A stretch of DNA of 64,000 nucleotides from positions 1 to 64,000 of the forward strand of contig RQYR01000018.1 in the NCBI GenBank assembly GCA_003859965.1, given 5' to 3'. This document shows positions 17,146 through 27,622 of this stretch, piece after piece (the first letter of the stretch is position 1; each line of letters begins with the position of its first letter). The position numbers and the translations under genes are program-made. Under the pieces are notes generated by a model that made no database searches, had not been told where the DNA came from, and saw only the letters and a list, made by a program, of their open reading frames with translations. This stretch comes from Comamonadaceae bacterium OH2545_COT-014. GTDB lineage: Bacteria; Pseudomonadota; Gammaproteobacteria; Burkholderiales; Burkholderiaceae_C.

Positions 17146-19179
17146 ATGACAACACCCACCCTCATGGCCAACGCCATCCGCGCCCTTGCCATGGACGCTG
17201 TTCAGCAAGCCAAGTCGGGCCACCCCGGCGCGCCCATGGGCATGGCCGACATGGCCGTGGCGCTGTGGGGCCGCCACCTGCGCCACAACCCGGCCAACCC
17301 GCAGTGGGCCGGGCGTGACCGCTTCGTGCTCTCCAACGGCCATGCGTCCATGCTCATCTATGCGCTGCTGCATCTGACGGGCTATGACCTGCCAATGCAG
17401 GAGCTGAAGAACTTCCGCCAGCTGCACAGCAAGACGGCGGGGCACCCGGAAGTGGGCCTCACCCCCGGCGTGGAAACCACCACCGGCCCGCTGGGCCAGG
17501 GCATTGGCAATGCCGTGGGCATGGCGCTGGCCGAGAAGCTGCTGGCCGCCGAGTTCAACCGCCCGGGCCACGCCATCGTTGACCACCACACCTACGCCTT
17601 CCTGGGCGACGGCTGCCTGATGGAAGGCGTGAGCCACGAGGTGTGCGCGCTGGCGGGCGCGTGGAAGCTGAACAAGCTCATCGTGCTGTACGACGACAAC
17701 GGCATCAGCATTGATGGGCAGGTGCCACCCTGGTTCGTGGACGACACGGCCGCGCGTTTCAAGGCCTACCAGTGGAACGTGATCGGACCGGTGGACGGCC
17801 ATGACGCCGATGCCGTGGACCGGGCCATCGCCCAGGCGAAAAAGAGCCAGGACAAGCCCAGCCTCATCCTCTGCAAGACGCACATCGGCAAGGGCAGCCC
17901 CAACCGCGCCAACACCGCCAAGGCGCACGGCGAGCCGCTGGGCGCCGAGGAAATCGCCCTCACGCGCGAGGCGCTGGGCTGGCCGCACGGGCCGTTCGAA
18001 ATCCCGCAGGCGGTGTACGACGCCTGGAGCGCCAAGGCCGCCGGCGAAAAGGCCGAGGCCGACTGGGCCCGGCGCCTGGCCGCCTACGCCCAGGCGCACC
18101 CGGCGCTGGCCGCCGAGTTCGAGCGCCGCATGGCGGGCGAGCTGCCCAAGTCCTTCGCTCAGGTGGCGGTGGACGCCGCCGTGGCCGCGCACCAGAAGGC
18201 CGAGACCGTGGCCAGCCGCAAGGCCAGCCAGCTGGCGCTGGAAGCCTTCACCGCCGCCCTGCCCGAGCTGCTGGGCGGCAGCGCCGACCTGACCGGCTCC
18301 AACCTCACGCAAACCCCGTCCACCCCCGCGCTGCGCTTTGACGCGCAGGGCGCCGTCGTCACGGCCGAAGACGGCCGGATCGGCCGCCACATCAACTACG
18401 GCGTGCGCGAATTCGGCATGGCCGCCATCATGAACGGCGTGGCCCTGCACGGCGGCTACATTCCGTATGGCGGCACCTTCCTGACGTTCAGCGACTACAG
18501 CCGCAACGCCATCCGCATGGCCGCGCTGATGAAGCAGCGCGTGGTGCACGTGTTCACGCACGACAGCATTGGCCTGGGCGAGGACGGCCCCACGCACCAG
18601 AGCATCGAGCACGCCGCCAGCCTGCGCCTGATTCCGGGCCTGGACGTCTGGCGCCCCGCCGACACGGTGGAAACAGTGATCGCCTGGGCCGTGGCCCTGA
18701 GCCACAAGGACCGGCCCACCGCCTTGCTGCTGAGCCGCCAGAATCTGCCCTACGCACCCAAGCGCGACCTGAGCGACATCAGCCGCGGCGCCTACGTGCT
18801 GAGCGAGCCGCAGGACGTGGGCCTGAAGAAAAAGCCGCAAGCCGTGCTGGTGGCCACCGGCAGCGAAGTGCAGCTGGCCCTGAAGGCCCAGGAGCTTTTG
18901 GCGGCCCGCAAGATCGCTGTGCGCGTGGTTTCCATGCCCAGCACCACGGCCTTCGACCGGCAGGATGTGAAGTACAAGACCGCCGTGCTGCCCGCACGCC
19001 TGCCGCGCATCGCCGTGGAAATGGGCGTGAGCGAGTTCTGGTGGAAATACGGCTGCGCCGCCGTGGTCGGCATCGACCGCTATGGCGAATCGGCCCCCGC
19101 GCCCGTGCTTTTCGAGCACTTCGGCTTCACGCCCGAGAACGTGGCCGCCACGGTGCAGGCCGCGCTGCGGCGGCGCTGA
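17146..19179 (+). CDS. tkt: Transketolase
   Basis: Transketolase moves two-carbon units between sugar phosphates in the pentose phosphate and Calvin-type pathways, using thiamine diphosphate. The 677-residue protein has the N-terminal [14 protein letters not shown] motif and the thiamine diphosphate motif [12 protein letters not shown]...[10 protein letters not shown]. The pyrimidine domain has [13 protein letters not shown] and [16 protein letters not shown], followed by the transketolase C-terminal domain with VRVVSMPS. Length is typical. A terminator isolates it upstream; gap lies downstream beyond an oppositely oriented toxin-antitoxin pair. Confidence 0.96.
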   Translation: MTTPTLMANAIRALAMDAVQQAKSGHPGAPMGMADMAVALWGRHLRHNPANPQWAGRDRFVLSNGHASMLIYALLHLTGYDLPMQELKNFRQLHSKTAGHPEVGLTPGVETTTGPLGQGIGNAVGMALAEKLLAAEFNRPGHAIVDHHTYAFLGDGCLMEGVSHEVCALAGAWKLNKLIVLYDDNGISIDGQVPPWFVDDTAARFKAYQWNVIGPVDGHDADAVDRAIAQAKKSQDKPSLILCKTHIGKGSPNRANTAKAHGEPLGAEEIALTREALGWPHGPFEIPQAVYDAWSAKAAGEKAEADWARRLAAYAQAHPALAAEFERRMAGELPKSFAQVAVDAAVAAHQKAETVASRKASQLALEAFTAALPELLGGSADLTGSNLTQTPSTPALRFDAQGAVVTAEDGRIGRHINYGVREFGMAAIMNGVALHGGYIPYGGTFLTFSDYSRNAIRMAALMKQRVVHVFTHDSIGLGEDGPTHQSIEHAASLRLIPGLDVWRPADTVETVIAWAVALSHKDRPTALLLSRQNLPYAPKRDLSDISRGAYVLSEPQDVGLKKKPQAVLVATGSEVQLALKAQELLAARKIAVRVVSMPSTTAFDRQDVKYKTAVLPARLPRIAVEMGVSEFWWKYGCAAVVGIDRYGESAPAPVLFEHFGFTPENVAATVQAALRRR

Positions 19180-19204
19180 GACTGAGCGGCGCGGTGCGGG
19201 GCCT

Positions 19205-19463
19205 TCAGTCCTTCCAGTCCTCGGGCAGCTCGTCGCCCGGCATGGGCGGCGCATCGGGGCTGGCGGCCAGCCAAGCCTCAAAGCCGTCCAGCGCCTCTTG
19301 CTCCGACATGCGCTGGGCACGCTCGCGGAAAAACGCCGCCGTTCTGAACGCCGACAGCTTTTCGGCAATGGCCGCCGTGAACAACTGGTTCATCGACACC
19401 TGCTCCTGCTCGGCCACTTGGCGGGCATGCTCCAGCAGAGAGTCGGGTAAGCGCAACGCGTAA

Positions 19464-19471
<8 letters not shown>
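19205..19471 (-). CDS. Ribbon-helix-helix antitoxin (HicB/CopG-like)
   Basis: This 88-residue acidic-tailed protein starts with MANYALRLPDSLLEHARQVAE and VSMNQLF, the pattern of a ribbon-helix-helix DNA-binding domain (short beta strand, two helices). A helical C-terminal region rich in Asp, Glu and Pro likely contacts the toxin. It overlaps the end of the upstream PIN-domain gene by 8 bp. It is therefore read as the antitoxin and autorepressor of that pair, although the gene order (toxin first) is the reverse of the usual VapBC order. Confidence 0.75.
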
Positions 19472-20967
<1,496 letters not shown>

Positions 20968-21001
20968 GTCAGCCCGCGCGCCGCTGCAGCGGCGCAGCCT
21001 G

Positions 21002-21040
21002 AAAAAACGGCCCATGCATCGGATTGCGGTGCATGGGCCG
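21002..21040. terminator. Bidirectional terminator after gap
   Basis: An 11-bp perfect stem (CGGCCCATGCA 21008-21018, TGCATGGGCCG 21030-21040) with a run of six A on its left flank. Read leftward it is a textbook intrinsic terminator (stem then TTTTTT), suiting transcripts arriving from the TonB-receptor gene. Read rightward it should also end gap transcription less efficiently. Confidence 0.7.
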
Positions 21041-21371
21041 CTTGTCATGTGGGGTTTGCTATGGCGGCTGGCAGCACAAGACGCCATGGGTCATTGGCTG
21101 AACACTAAACCCGGAAGCGGTGAGACTGGGTATTTCAAGCCTTGACTTGAACCAGGACGCAGGATGGGGCCAGGCCTTGCCTGGCTCACCTGGCGCCAAG
21201 CGGTTGCAAGCAGTTGTTTGTTGAAAGCATGGTTAAGGCCGGCAGTTTATGGGTTGATTGCTATATTTTTGATAACAATCGAGGTGCTACTTCCACGGCT
21301 GAACGCCCCCCTTGTGGCTAGCAGACCACCCTAGGCATCTTGCCCGGTGCGGGTCGGGGTTGGTGCGCCGG
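21041..21371. other. Intergenic region, no gene seen
   Basis: Between the gap terminator and the TonB-receptor 3' hairpin no frame looks coding on either strand. The stretch is less GC-rich than its flanks and contains one AT-rich dispersed-element copy at 21254-21280. No promoter, RNA gene or repeat array was recognised. Confidence 0.6.
21254..21280 (+). repeat. Partial dispersed GATAGC-type element
   Basis: TTGATTGCTATATTTTTGAT then AACAATC: an AT-rich patch carrying the ATTGCTAT / TTTTTGATA core of the element family seen at 45141-45199 and 63141-63192, but without the central hairpin. Likely a truncated copy. Confidence 0.4.
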
Positions 21372-21400
21372 GGCGGGGCCATGGACGCCATGGCCCCGCC
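21372..21400. terminator. Strong hairpin at the 3' end of the TonB-receptor gene
   Basis: A 13-bp perfect stem (GGCGGGGCCATGG 21372-21384, CCATGGCCCCGCC 21388-21400) with a 3-nt loop, 16 bp beyond the receptor stop. There is no T-run on either side, so it may protect the mRNA end or act with the terminator at 21002-21040. Confidence 0.5.
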
Positions 21401-21415
21401 TCGGCGTACGCCCCA

Positions 21416-23902
21416 TCACCAGCGGTAGGTGGCCGTGGCCGTCACCGTGCGCTGCTCGCCGCGCCACCAGCCATCGAAGGCATTGCTGGCGAAGTACTTC
21501 TTGTTGAACAGGTTGTTCACGTTCAGCGCCAGGCGCCAGTTGGCGCCCAGGTCGTAGCGCAGGCTGGCGTCCACCAGCGTGTAGCCCGGCTGCGAGCGGG
21601 TGTTGGCCGCATCGTCCCAACGGCGGCCCACGTGGCGTGCGCCCAGGCCCAGGTTCAGGCCGCGCAGGCTGCCTTCGGCAAAGCGGTAGTCCAGCCACAG
21701 CGAGGCCATGTGCTTGGGCACCTGGATGGCCGTCTTGCCCGCCTCCACGCGCCAGGTGTCGCCGCTCACCCCTTTGACGTCGCTGTAGGTGTAGGCAGCG
21801 GTGACATGCAGGCCGGGCAAGGCAGGCAGGGGGCGGCCCTTGGCCTCCAGCTCCAGCCCGCGCGAGCGCATGGCGCCCACCTGCTCATCGCGGTTGGTGA
21901 TGGGGTTGGTCACGGTGATGTTGCGCTTGCGCAGGTCGTACACGGCGGCGGCGAGCAGCAGGCTGCGCCCGGGGGGCTGGTATTTGACGCCCAGCTCCCA
22001 TTGCTTGCCGGTGGTGGGCTTGGCTTCCAGCGAATCGAATGCGTCAAAGGCGGGCAGGAAGGAGGTGCCGTAGCTCACATAAGGCGCCCAGCCGCCAGGG
22101 GCCAGCCAGGTGAGCGCGGCGCGGCCGGTAAAGGCTTTGTCGGTGCGGCTTTTGTTTTGCCCGCCGCGCGCGCTGGAGGCGTCTTGCACCTTGCCCGTGT
22201 CGTGCCGGCCCGAAAGCGTCAGCAGCCACTGCTCGCCCATGCGCATCTGGTCTTGTACATACAGGCCCAGTATGCGCAGCTTGTTCGGGCCAAAGGATTC
22301 GGTCACCACGCCGGGCGGCGTGATGGGGTGGTACACCGGGTTGTAGAGATCCAGATCAGGGGCTGGCGTGCTTTTTTGTGTTTCAAAACCACGCGCTTGG
22401 GTGAAGTCCAGGCCCGCAATCAGTTGGTGCCGCGCCGCGCCGGTCTGGAAGCGCCCTTCCACATAGGTGTCCAAAGAGGTTTGCCTCAGGTTGCCTTCGT
22501 TGCGCTCGGCCGTGCGCGTGAATGTGCGGCCATCATCTTCCAGTGAGGAGTACATGTGGCGCTTGTCCGTATTGCGTTTGGCGTAACGGAAGTTCTGTCG
22601 CAGGCCCCATTGGGCATTGAAGTCGTGGCGCAGCTCATAGCCCAGCGACCAGTTGTTGTACTTGATGCGGCTGTAGCGCGGGTCGCCTTCGCGCACCTGC
22701 GTGGGCTGGCCGTTGCCGTCGGCCTGGTAGCCCACGTCGTCGCTGGCGTTGTGGCGCAGCACGGCGGCCAGCAGCGTCAGGCGGGTGGCGGCCGAGGGCT
22801 GCCACAGCAGCGAGGGGGCGAAGTACTGGCGTTTGGTCGTGTCCCACTCGCCGGTGGGGTAGCGGTCTTGCGTGCGGCCCTGGCGCGCCAGCCCCACCAG
22901 GCGGTAGGCGGCCTGCTCGCCCAGCTTGCCGCCGTAGTCGAAAGCCAGTTGCCGGAGCCGGTAATTGCCCAGTTGCGCCTGCAGCTCGCGCACCGGCTCG
23001 TCCAGCGAGGGCCGCTTGCTGACGCGGTGGACGATGCCGCCCACGTCGGCCCGCCCGAAGGTGGCCGAGGCCGGGCCGCGCAGCACCTCGATGCGCTCCA
23101 TGCCATAGACCTCGGTAGGCGATGCAACGTCCACGAAGCTCATTTGCGCCAGGCCATCCAGGAAGTTCTGGGCTTCGATGTCGGCAAAGCCGCGCAGCAT
23201 CATGAATTCATAGTCCCGGCCATCGTGGCCCCACATGCGAGGCAAAACCCCCGGCGTATAGGTCAGCGTGTCCAGCACCTCGCGCATGCCCTTGGCCTCG
23301 ATCTCCTCGGCGCCGATCACGCTGACCGATTGCGGCGTTTCCACCAGCGGCGTGTCCGTCTTGGTGGCTGTGGCGCTGCGGCGCGCGGCGTAGCCCAGCA
23401 CCGGGCCAGTGGCGGTTTCGGGCGCGGCCTGCACGGTGACCGCAGGCAGGGTCTGGGCATCGCCCGTGCTGCCTGCCGGGGTAGTGGCGGCGCGGGCCGG
23501 GGCGCGTTGAATCACGAAGCCGTGGCCCACGGGCACGGCGTGCAGGCCGCTGCCAGCCAGCAAGCGGCCCAGGGCCTGCGCGGTGGTGAGCTGGCCTGCC
23601 ACGGCCGGGGCGGATTGGCCGGCCACCAGGGCGTCGTCTGCCGCAATGGGCACGCCGGCCTGCCTTGCCAGCGTGTTGAGCGCGGTCCCCAGCGGCTGTG
23701 CGGGCAGCTGGATGGCGCGGGCGCCGGGTGGCGGTGCGGGGTTTTGCGCCTGGGCGGGCATGGGGGCGGCCAGCGCCAGCAGCGTGCTGGTGGCCAGGCA
23801 GATGGCGGCGCGGGGCCAGGCCGGCTGGCCACGTTGCAAGGCGGCGGTGTGCGCATGAAAGGCCGCGGCGTCATGGCCTTGGCGTGAGGTGGGGGCGTGC
23901 AT
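21416..23902 (-). CDS. TonB-dependent siderophore receptor with signalling (STN) domain
   Basis: An outer-membrane receptor that imports a ferric chelate using TonB energy and signals its occupancy. The 828-residue protein has a signal peptide ending in MPAQAQ and an N-terminal STN signalling domain (about residues 60-135, from AIQLPAQPLGTALNTLARQ). The TonB box and plug domain follow (ETPQSVSVIGAEEIEA, MERIEVLRGPASATFG), then a long beta-barrel ending in the aromatic TATYRW. The frame is open to 24172; the start at 23902 has an AGGAGA ribosome site and leaves a proper signal peptide. The FecR and FecI partners lie just upstream, making it a FecA-type receptor. The ligand is unknown. Confidence 0.92.
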   Translation of the reverse strand: MHAPTSRQGHDAAAFHAHTAALQRGQPAWPRAAICLATSTLLALAAPMPAQAQNPAPPPGARAIQLPAQPLGTALNTLARQAGVPIAADDALVAGQSAPAVAGQLTTAQALGRLLAGSGLHAVPVGHGFVIQRAPARAATTPAGSTGDAQTLPAVTVQAAPETATGPVLGYAARRSATATKTDTPLVETPQSVSVIGAEEIEAKGMREVLDTLTYTPGVLPRMWGHDGRDYEFMMLRGFADIEAQNFLDGLAQMSFVDVASPTEVYGMERIEVLRGPASATFGRADVGGIVHRVSKRPSLDEPVRELQAQLGNYRLRQLAFDYGGKLGEQAAYRLVGLARQGRTQDRYPTGEWDTTKRQYFAPSLLWQPSAATRLTLLAAVLRHNASDDVGYQADGNGQPTQVREGDPRYSRIKYNNWSLGYELRHDFNAQWGLRQNFRYAKRNTDKRHMYSSLEDDGRTFTRTAERNEGNLRQTSLDTYVEGRFQTGAARHQLIAGLDFTQARGFETQKSTPAPDLDLYNPVYHPITPPGVVTESFGPNKLRILGLYVQDQMRMGEQWLLTLSGRHDTGKVQDASSARGGQNKSRTDKAFTGRAALTWLAPGGWAPYVSYGTSFLPAFDAFDSLEAKPTTGKQWELGVKYQPPGRSLLLAAAVYDLRKRNITVTNPITNRDEQVGAMRSRGLELEAKGRPLPALPGLHVTAAYTYSDVKGVSGDTWRVEAGKTAIQVPKHMASLWLDYRFAEGSLRGLNLGLGARHVGRRWDDAANTRSQPGYTLVDASLRYDLGANWRLALNVNNLFNKKYFASNAFDGWWRGEQRTVTATATYRW

Positions 23903-24010
23903 GGGCAAGGGTCTCCTGTGATGAACGGTTGCTGCAAAAGCCCCCGGCAAACCAGAGGGCAGAGCAGAGGGCAGAGGGGCCGTGCCAGCGAATGGCTGGC
24001 TTGCACCGTG

Positions 24011-24039
24011 AAGACGAAGCAGGAGAGAAAAGCCGGACA
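24011..24039 (-). promoter_or_regulatory. Candidate ECF-sigma promoter of the TonB receptor
   Basis: In the 211-bp gap between fecR-like and receptor genes, the minus strand reads AAAAAAACTGTCCGG (ending at 24033), a 16-bp spacer, then CGTCTT (24016-24011). A TGTCCGG-type -35 and CGTC -10 at this spacing resemble promoters read by iron-uptake ECF sigma factors. The site lies about 110 bp before the receptor start. Assigned by eye only. Confidence 0.35.
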
Positions 24040-24113
24040 GTTTTTTTGCGCGAGCCGGGCAAGCGCCCTGTGGGCTGTGGCGGGCTGGCCGCAGGCCGGG
24101 CGCAGGTGGGGCG

Positions 24114-25190
24114 CTACGGGCGTTCCGGGCGTTCCGGGCGTTCCGGGCGGCGTTGTTGATGGCGCAGGGCAATGCGCCAACTGCCGCCGGGGGCGGGCTG
24201 CACGGTCACGGGCAGGGTGCGCGGCAGGCTGGCGAGGAAGGCGGCGGGGTCGCGCAGGGGGAAGCTGCCGGTCAGGCGCAGGGCTTGCAGGGCGGCCGGG
24301 TCTTGCAGGTGCAGCGGCGGGCTGAGGTAGTGGTTCCAGCGCGCCACCACTTCGGGCAGTGGCGTGGCATGAAAGACAAGCCAGCCGCTTTGTGCGCCGC
24401 CCTGCCAGGCGCCCACGTCGGCGGCGTCGATGGGCTGGGGCGCGGGCGCCGCTTGGCCGGGCTGGCCGCCGAGGCGTATTTGCTGGCCGGCGCGCAATTC
24501 CAGGTCGGGCGTGGCGCGTTCGGCGTGGGCGGCGTGCCAGATGGCCACGCGCCCTTCGGCCACGGCCACGTGCATGTGCTGGTGGCGGGCGGCCACGCTG
24601 AAGATGGTGCCGAGCACGCGCACCCGGCCGTGGCGGGTATGCACGGTGAGCGGGCGCGCGGGGTCGGCGGCGGCGTGCAGGTGGATTTCGCCCTCGTGCA
24701 AGTGCAGCTCGCGCCGCTGGCGGTAGAGGCGGACGCTGACGCGGGTGTGGGCGTCGAGCGTGAGGCGGGTGCCGTCGGGCAGGGTCAGGGGGCGGATTTC
24801 GCCGTGCCCGGTGGCCAGCGCCTGCTGGTGCAGCGGTTGCCGCCACCACCAGTGGCCGGCGTGGCCCAGGGCGGCTGTCAGGGCGGCCACGCCCAGGGCG
24901 CCGAGTGCGCGGCGGCGGCCTGTGCCCGCGCGGGCGGAAGCGGTGTCGCCGCCGGTGCGCGGGGGCAGGGCCAGGGTGTCGCGCAGGGCGCTGGCGTCGG
25001 TGGCTTGCCAGGCCTGTTCGGCCACGCGGCAGGCGGCGGCAAAGGCGGGGTCGGCCGCGCAGCGGGTGTGCCATTCGGCCAGGGCGGCTTCGGCTTGCGC
25101 GGGGCTGCCGCCGTGGCGGCGCGCCAGCAGCAGCAGGGCGTGTTCGACCAGGTGCGGCGGGGGCAGGACGAGGGGGCCGAGGGCGTTCAT
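24114..25190 (-). CDS. FecR-family anti-sigma factor/sigma regulator
   Basis: A membrane signal transducer that holds or activates the ECF sigma factor depending on the receptor's signalling domain. The 358-residue protein has a cytoplasmic N-terminal region (DUF4880-type, with AEWHTRCAADPAFAAACRVAEQAW) and one membrane helix (about residues 95-110, ALGALGVAALTAALGHA). The periplasmic FecR domain follows with TLPDGTRLTLDAHTRV, LHEGEIHLHA and VLGTIFSVA, then a C-terminal STN-interacting region. The C-terminus ends in a short RPE repeat encoded by three 9-bp copies of CGTTCCGGG at 24121-24147. It overlaps the sigma gene by 4 bp. Confidence 0.9.
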   Translation of the reverse strand: MNALGPLVLPPPHLVEHALLLLARRHGGSPAQAEAALAEWHTRCAADPAFAAACRVAEQAWQATDASALRDTLALPPRTGGDTASARAGTGRRRALGALGVAALTAALGHAGHWWWRQPLHQQALATGHGEIRPLTLPDGTRLTLDAHTRVSVRLYRQRRELHLHEGEIHLHAAADPARPLTVHTRHGRVRVLGTIFSVAARHQHMHVAVAEGRVAIWHAAHAERATPDLELRAGQQIRLGGQPGQAAPAPQPIDAADVGAWQGGAQSGWLVFHATPLPEVVARWNHYLSPPLHLQDPAALQALRLTGSFPLRDPAAFLASLPRTLPVTVQPAPGGSWRIALRHQQRRPERPERPERP

Positions 25191-25711
25191 GGCGCGGCAG
25201 CGGGGGGCGGCGCGGGCGCGGGTGGCGCGGCGGGCGAGCGCAGGCGTGCGGGCATGAGGTCGAGCGTGGCGCGCACGATGTGCTTTTCAATGCCGGCTAC
25301 GCGCACGCCCATGTGGGCGGCGGCTTCGGCGTGGCTGAAGCCGTGCACGCGCACGAGGATGAAGGCGGTGCGCCGCCGTGCGGGCATGGCGGCCAGGCGC
25401 GCGCTCAGGCGCTCAAGCTGCTGGCGCGCGGCGCAGGTGCGTTCGGCGCTGGGGGCGTCTTGCGCGCACAGCAGGGCCAGGGTGTCCAGGGCATGGGCCT
25501 CGGCGCGGCGGCGGCGGGCGTCGTCAATGACGAGGTGGCGGCCAATGCGAAACAGCAGCGCGCGCAGGTCCAGCACGCCCGCCAGCGCCTGCGGGCCGAG
25601 CGCCAGCACGCGGGCATGGCTTTCCTGCACCACGTCGCGCGCGGTGTCGCGGTCGCCGGTGGCGCGGGCGAAGTAGCCCAGCAGTTCGTCGTAGTGGCGG
25701 GTAAGGGGCAT
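25187..25711 (-). CDS. ECF sigma factor, FecI-like
   Basis: A 174-residue extracytoplasmic-function sigma factor. Region 2 includes YFARATGDRDTARDVVQESHARVLAL and LLFRIGRHLVIDDARRRRAE (-10 recognition). Region 4 includes LARMPARRRTAFILVRV-like sequence and GFSHAEAAAHMGVRVAGIEKHI (helix-turn-helix for -35 recognition). The tail is a Pro/Ala-rich extension. The frame is open to 26566, but that is the complement of the lipase gene; the ATG at 25711 is natural. It overlaps the FecR-like gene, and its target is presumably the receptor gene downstream. Confidence 0.9.
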   Translation of the reverse strand: MPLTRHYDELLGYFARATGDRDTARDVVQESHARVLALGPQALAGVLDLRALLFRIGRHLVIDDARRRRAEAHALDTLALLCAQDAPSAERTCAARQQLERLSARLAAMPARRRTAFILVRVHGFSHAEAAAHMGVRVAGIEKHIVRATLDLMPARLRSPAAPPAPAPPPAAAP

Positions 25712-25867
25712 GGCGGCGGCAGACAGGGCGGGGGCGGCAAGACATTGGCGGCGCATCGCACATCGGCATGGATGCGAACGAATTGCATTGCCTGGGCGCA
25801 TTCTAGAGAGCTGGACGCCCGATGGGCGGCCCGCCATGGGCCGGGTGGCGAGGTACTGGTTAAATGT

Positions 25868-25891
25868 CCAGCTAGTAAGCATCCTAGCTGG
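25868..25891. promoter_or_regulatory. Perfect inverted repeat upstream of the lipase gene
   Basis: CCAGCTAG (25868-25875) and CTAGCTGG (25884-25891) form a perfect 8-bp inverted repeat with an 8-bp spacer in the 246-bp divergent gap between the sigma gene and the lipase gene, about 66 bp before the lipase ATG. The arms are one helical turn and a half apart, as in many dimeric repressor operators. It could also be an mRNA hairpin. Confidence 0.4.
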
Positions 25892-25957
25892 GCGAAGCCA
25901 GGGGCGCTGGCTACCATGAAACCCGTTTTCTGTTTTGCCCGTCGGGAGTTGAAGATC

Positions 25958-27577
25958 ATGGTCCAGCCCATCCACGCCAACGCGCGGCCGTCCTTGCATC
26001 AGGTGCAGCAGACGCAACTGCACGGCAACGCCCCGTCCGCCCGGGGCAGCCACGTTCAAGACCAGTATCCGAAAGGCGATGGCTCCTTCGCCAACCGCGT
26101 CAGGGGCACCCAGCCCAAGCCGGAGCTGGATCTGCACCTGAGCATGATGGCCAACGACGTCTATGCCACCGACAATCTGAAAGGCGCCGGGCGCACGGAA
26201 ACCCGTTCGGAGGCCGACCTGGCGGCGGCTGGCTGGCGCCGGCTGCAGGCCGACGGCGATCACCTGGTGGATGCCCAGGGCAACCGCATCCCCATCAGCC
26301 CCAAGCTGCTGAACCCGGCGGACACCGGCTTTGACGCCGCCATCTACCAGAACGATCAGGGCCAGTACGTGGTGGCCTTTCGCGGCACCGATGACGACTG
26401 GCGGCTGCATGACGACAACGGCCAGTTCATGGGGCCGGGCACCGATGTTCGCGCCAACCTGGGCCAAGGCAGCGGCATGTCGGTGGAGCAATACCAGCAG
26501 GCCATGAACCTGGCAACGATTGCCGTGCAGACCTTTGGCGCGGGCAACGTGGCGTTCACGGGCCATTCGCTGGGCGGCGGCCTGGCCTCGGCGGCCATGC
26601 TCAAGACGGGCGCGCCGGGCGCCACCTTCAACGCCGCCGGCCTGAGCGACAACACCTTGCGCGATCTGGGCTTTGCCAGCGCCAACGAGGCGCGCGAAAT
26701 CCTGGCGAACAACGGCCAGATCCGCCGCTACAACGTGGAAGGCGAGCCGCTAACCGCCGCGCAGCAAATGGCCGGCGTGGGCGCGCTGCCGGAAGCCGTG
26801 GGCCACGAGCTGCGCGTGGCGCCGCCGCCGGGTTGCACCGATCTGCATGGCGGCGGGGGCGATGACCAGTCTTACGTGGAAAGCCTGCGCCAGCAGCAGC
26901 CCATCTACCGCCCCGGCGGGGCGCCTGCGCCGCTGCGCAGCGCGGAAGACACACTCGAATCCGGCTTGAAAGGCCTGATCTCCCTGGGCGCCAATGCTTA
27001 CCAGGCGGGCTACGGCGTGGGTCAGGCACTGGGCCAGACCCAACGTGAGATGGCCGGCATCCTGCGCCATGACATGGCCCAGGGCCACGTGGTGCAGGCG
27101 GGCGTCAAGCTCGCGGGCAGCGCCGCCGATGGCGCACTGGACATGGGCGCCAGCGTGGTCAAGGAAAGCGCCGACGCCGCTGGCGACCTGCTGATGGAAA
27201 GCGGCACGCTGGCGGGCAACCTGCTGCGCAACGAGGCGCGCGGCACCTGGCTGGAGGCGCCTGCCAACTGGCTGGCCAAAGGCGTGGAAACGCTGGGCTA
27301 CGGCGCCAACAAGCTGGTCGATGGCGTGGGCGCCCTGGCGGCCACCGGCATGGACAAGCTGGGCGACGGCCTGCAATGGGGCAGCGAAAAAATCGCCGCC
27401 GGCATTCAGGCCGGCAAGGAAATGCTGGCAGATGGCGCCGTTTGGGTGGGCAACAAGGTGTCTGAAGGCGCCCAGTGGGCGGGCAACAAGCTGGCTGAAG
27501 GCGCCGACTGGGTGGGCGACAAGGTGTCCGGTGTGGGCCGCTGGCTGAACCAGAACCTCAACCCCTTCGGCCGATAA
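25958..27577 (+). CDS. Lipase/phospholipase-fold effector candidate
   Basis: The 539-residue protein has an alpha/beta-hydrolase (class 3 lipase-like) domain at about residues 55-300. It contains AIYQNDQGQYVVAFRGTDDD, the nucleophile elbow FTGHSLGGGLAS (Ser204), FNAAGLSDNTL and a likely acid in YNVEGEPLT. There is no signal peptide. The C-terminal 230 residues are helical and Ala/Gly-rich, ending in amphipathic repeats (WVGNKVSEGAQWAGNKLAEG). The open frame extends to 24905, but that is the complement of sigma/anti-sigma genes. ATG 25958 has a GGGAG site; ATG 25916 is an alternative. A lipoprotein with ankyrin repeats follows, so this looks like a secreted antibacterial lipase and its immunity partner. 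The secretion route is not visible. Confidence 0.7.
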   Translation: MVQPIHANARPSLHQVQQTQLHGNAPSARGSHVQDQYPKGDGSFANRVRGTQPKPELDLHLSMMANDVYATDNLKGAGRTETRSEADLAAAGWRRLQADGDHLVDAQGNRIPISPKLLNPADTGFDAAIYQNDQGQYVVAFRGTDDDWRLHDDNGQFMGPGTDVRANLGQGSGMSVEQYQQAMNLATIAVQTFGAGNVAFTGHSLGGGLASAAMLKTGAPGATFNAAGLSDNTLRDLGFASANEAREILANNGQIRRYNVEGEPLTAAQQMAGVGALPEAVGHELRVAPPPGCTDLHGGGGDDQSYVESLRQQQPIYRPGGAPAPLRSAEDTLESGLKGLISLGANAYQAGYGVGQALGQTQREMAGILRHDMAQGHVVQAGVKLAGSAADGALDMGASVVKESADAAGDLLMESGTLAGNLLRNEARGTWLEAPANWLAKGVETLGYGANKLVDGVGALAATGMDKLGDGLQWGSEKIAAGIQAGKEMLADGAVWVGNKVSEGAQWAGNKLAEGADWVGDKVSGVGRWLNQNLNPFGR

Positions 27578-27622
27578 TTCCGGCTCTGGCGCGCCAGCCT
27601 TGCGCTGGCGCACGTGACTGTC

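Noticed and set aside
21347-23887. Two long plus-strand frames opposite the TonB receptor
   Set aside because: Both are shadows of the receptor gene, with low-complexity Gly/Arg/Ala translations and no recognisable motif.
24905-25957. N-terminal extension of the lipase to 24905
   Set aside because: This part is the complement of the sigma and anti-sigma genes, and a ribosome site marks ATG 25958.
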